Assembly: GCA_017307785.1 (NCBI GenBank)
Contig: JAFKGI010000030.1
Coordinates: forward strand, 1 to 64,000
Source: Vulcanimicrobiota bacterium
Lineage (GTDB): Bacteria > Vulcanimicrobiota > Xenobia > Xenobiales > JADMJV01
Length of the DNA stretch: 64,000 nucleotides
Reading direction: 5' to 3'
Positions 63,568-64,000 of the stretch are shown piece by piece. How positions within the stretch are numbered: the stretch's first letter is position 1; each line of letters starts with the position of its first letter. Under the pieces are notes generated by a model. That model worked only from the letters and a program-made list of their open reading frames with translations. It searched no databases and was not told where the DNA came from. Position numbers and translations under genes: made by a program.

Positions 63568-64000
63568 CTATTTGAGATGGTGCAGCTCGTTGGCCACGGT
63601 CTCGCCCAGGATGCGATTCTGACGAAGGCTGCCGCGCACGACCTCGCCGGCCGCACCGGACAGGTCTCCGTTGAGAGCGCGACCTCCGGCATTGCCCACC
63701 GTGCTCAGTCCGTTGCAGGCCATGCGTCCGACGCCACGGATGGGTTCGCCGGCAAAAGCGGCTCCGCTGACCAGCACCTGACCGTAGCCGCGGGCAGCGC
63801 CCTGAACGGCTGACCATTCTTCCTTGGGCACGCCGATCACGTTGTCGACTTGCTGGTGCAGTCCTTGCTGCAGAGAGTCCAGAGCTTTCCCGGGCTGCAG
63901 GCGCAGCAGGTTTCCGGAAACCTTGAGGCTCGTATCGATCTGGGTTCCCACGATTTTGGCCGCGCCCCGCACGGGTGCACTGACCAGGCGTGCGGCGTTG
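63568..64000 (-). CDS. Glycine/alanine-rich protein, runs off right edge (partial)
   Basis: The last 143 codons are present; the frame stays open to the edge. Gly/Ala/Val-rich helices (GYGQVLVSGAAFAGEPIRGVGR, NAGGRALNGDLSGAAGEVVRG) resemble the paralogues to the left. The N-terminus is missing. A GCCCCGCACGGGTGC copy of the palindrome lies at 63964. Confidence 0.5.
   Translation of the reverse strand, partial: NAARLVSAPVRGAAKIVGTQIDTSLKVSGNLLRLQPGKALDSLQQGLHQQVDNVIGVPKEEWSAVQGAARGYGQVLVSGAAFAGEPIRGVGRMACNGLSTVGNAGGRALNGDLSGAAGEVVRGSLRQNRILGETVANELHHLK

Overview
The window is GC-rich, densely coded DNA with short intergenic gaps, many stop/start overlaps (ATGA, GTGA, TAATG) and frequent GTG/TTG starts. 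Lipoprotein and Sec signals, a TpsA-type filamentous haemagglutinin, a PEP-CTERM-like tail, a CFI-box tail and a GspF/PilC protein point to a double-membrane (diderm) bacterium. The gene mix (hybrid histidine kinases, an ECF sigma factor, VIT/VWA protein, DUF222-HNH nuclease, several metalloproteases) suggests a free-living environmental lineage. I cannot assign a phylum: there is no rRNA, tRNA or ribosomal-protein gene here.

Layout. 1-2.8 kb: the end of an IS5-family element has cut off an FHA-domain gene; next come a membrane-anchored pseudokinase and a GspF-like inner-membrane protein. 2.8-5.9 kb: zinc alcohol dehydrogenase, then a minus-strand operon of a glycine-rich protein and an endonuclease I. 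5.9-18.3 kb: a lipoprotein zincin with a CFI-box tail, an 882-aa protein ending in a CYTH-like domain, a DUF4037 protein, a large EcxA-like metalloprotease, small membrane proteins, and an ECF sigma factor overlapping a polytopic membrane partner. 18.8-26.8 kb: hybrid histidine kinase with a dead Hpt domain, an SDR enzyme behind a sigma70 promoter with twin operators, a beta-lactamase-fold lipoprotein, and an unusual 1148-aa protein made of three degenerate metzincin-like repeats plus two AAA+ modules. 26.8-32 kb: a 1733-aa TpsA-like exoprotein with about 600-bp repeats. 32-44 kb: unknown proteins, a pterin dehydratase, DUF2252, a second hybrid kinase, an M48-like peptidase, a small His-rich protein, zinc-ribbon and GNAT proteins, MauE-like and PPK2. 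44-53 kb: a VIT/VWA-propeller operon, a HEAT protein, conserved secreted proteins and a C39-like protease. 53-56.3 kb: a YbaK deacylase with a MarR-GNAT regulator, and a DUF222-HNH nuclease coupled to a P-loop protein. 56.3-64 kb: the second copy of the small protein, a VOC protein, and a cluster of glycine/alanine-rich proteins.

Four patterns tie the region together. (1) The two small His-rich proteins (40745 and 56333) and the DUF2252 gene (35142) each have a pair of GTT(N)AC-like hexamers 11 nt apart, with the second hexamer beginning exactly 47 nt before a -10 hexamer and no good -35. This looks like a shared activator site, similar in layout to PHO/OmpR-family boxes. (2) A dozen otherwise unrelated proteins start with the same kind of leader: M-[K/Q/N]-I or similar, then Ser/Thr/Pro-rich and poor in acidic residues, with no Sec signal. 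This resembles type III secretion leaders, although no secretion apparatus is present. (3) A palindrome of the form CGACCCG-YR-CGGGTCG recurs, mostly at gene ends. (4) Several domains have kept their fold but lost catalytic residues (pseudokinase, pseudo-Hpt, pseudo-metzincins, pseudo-AAA).
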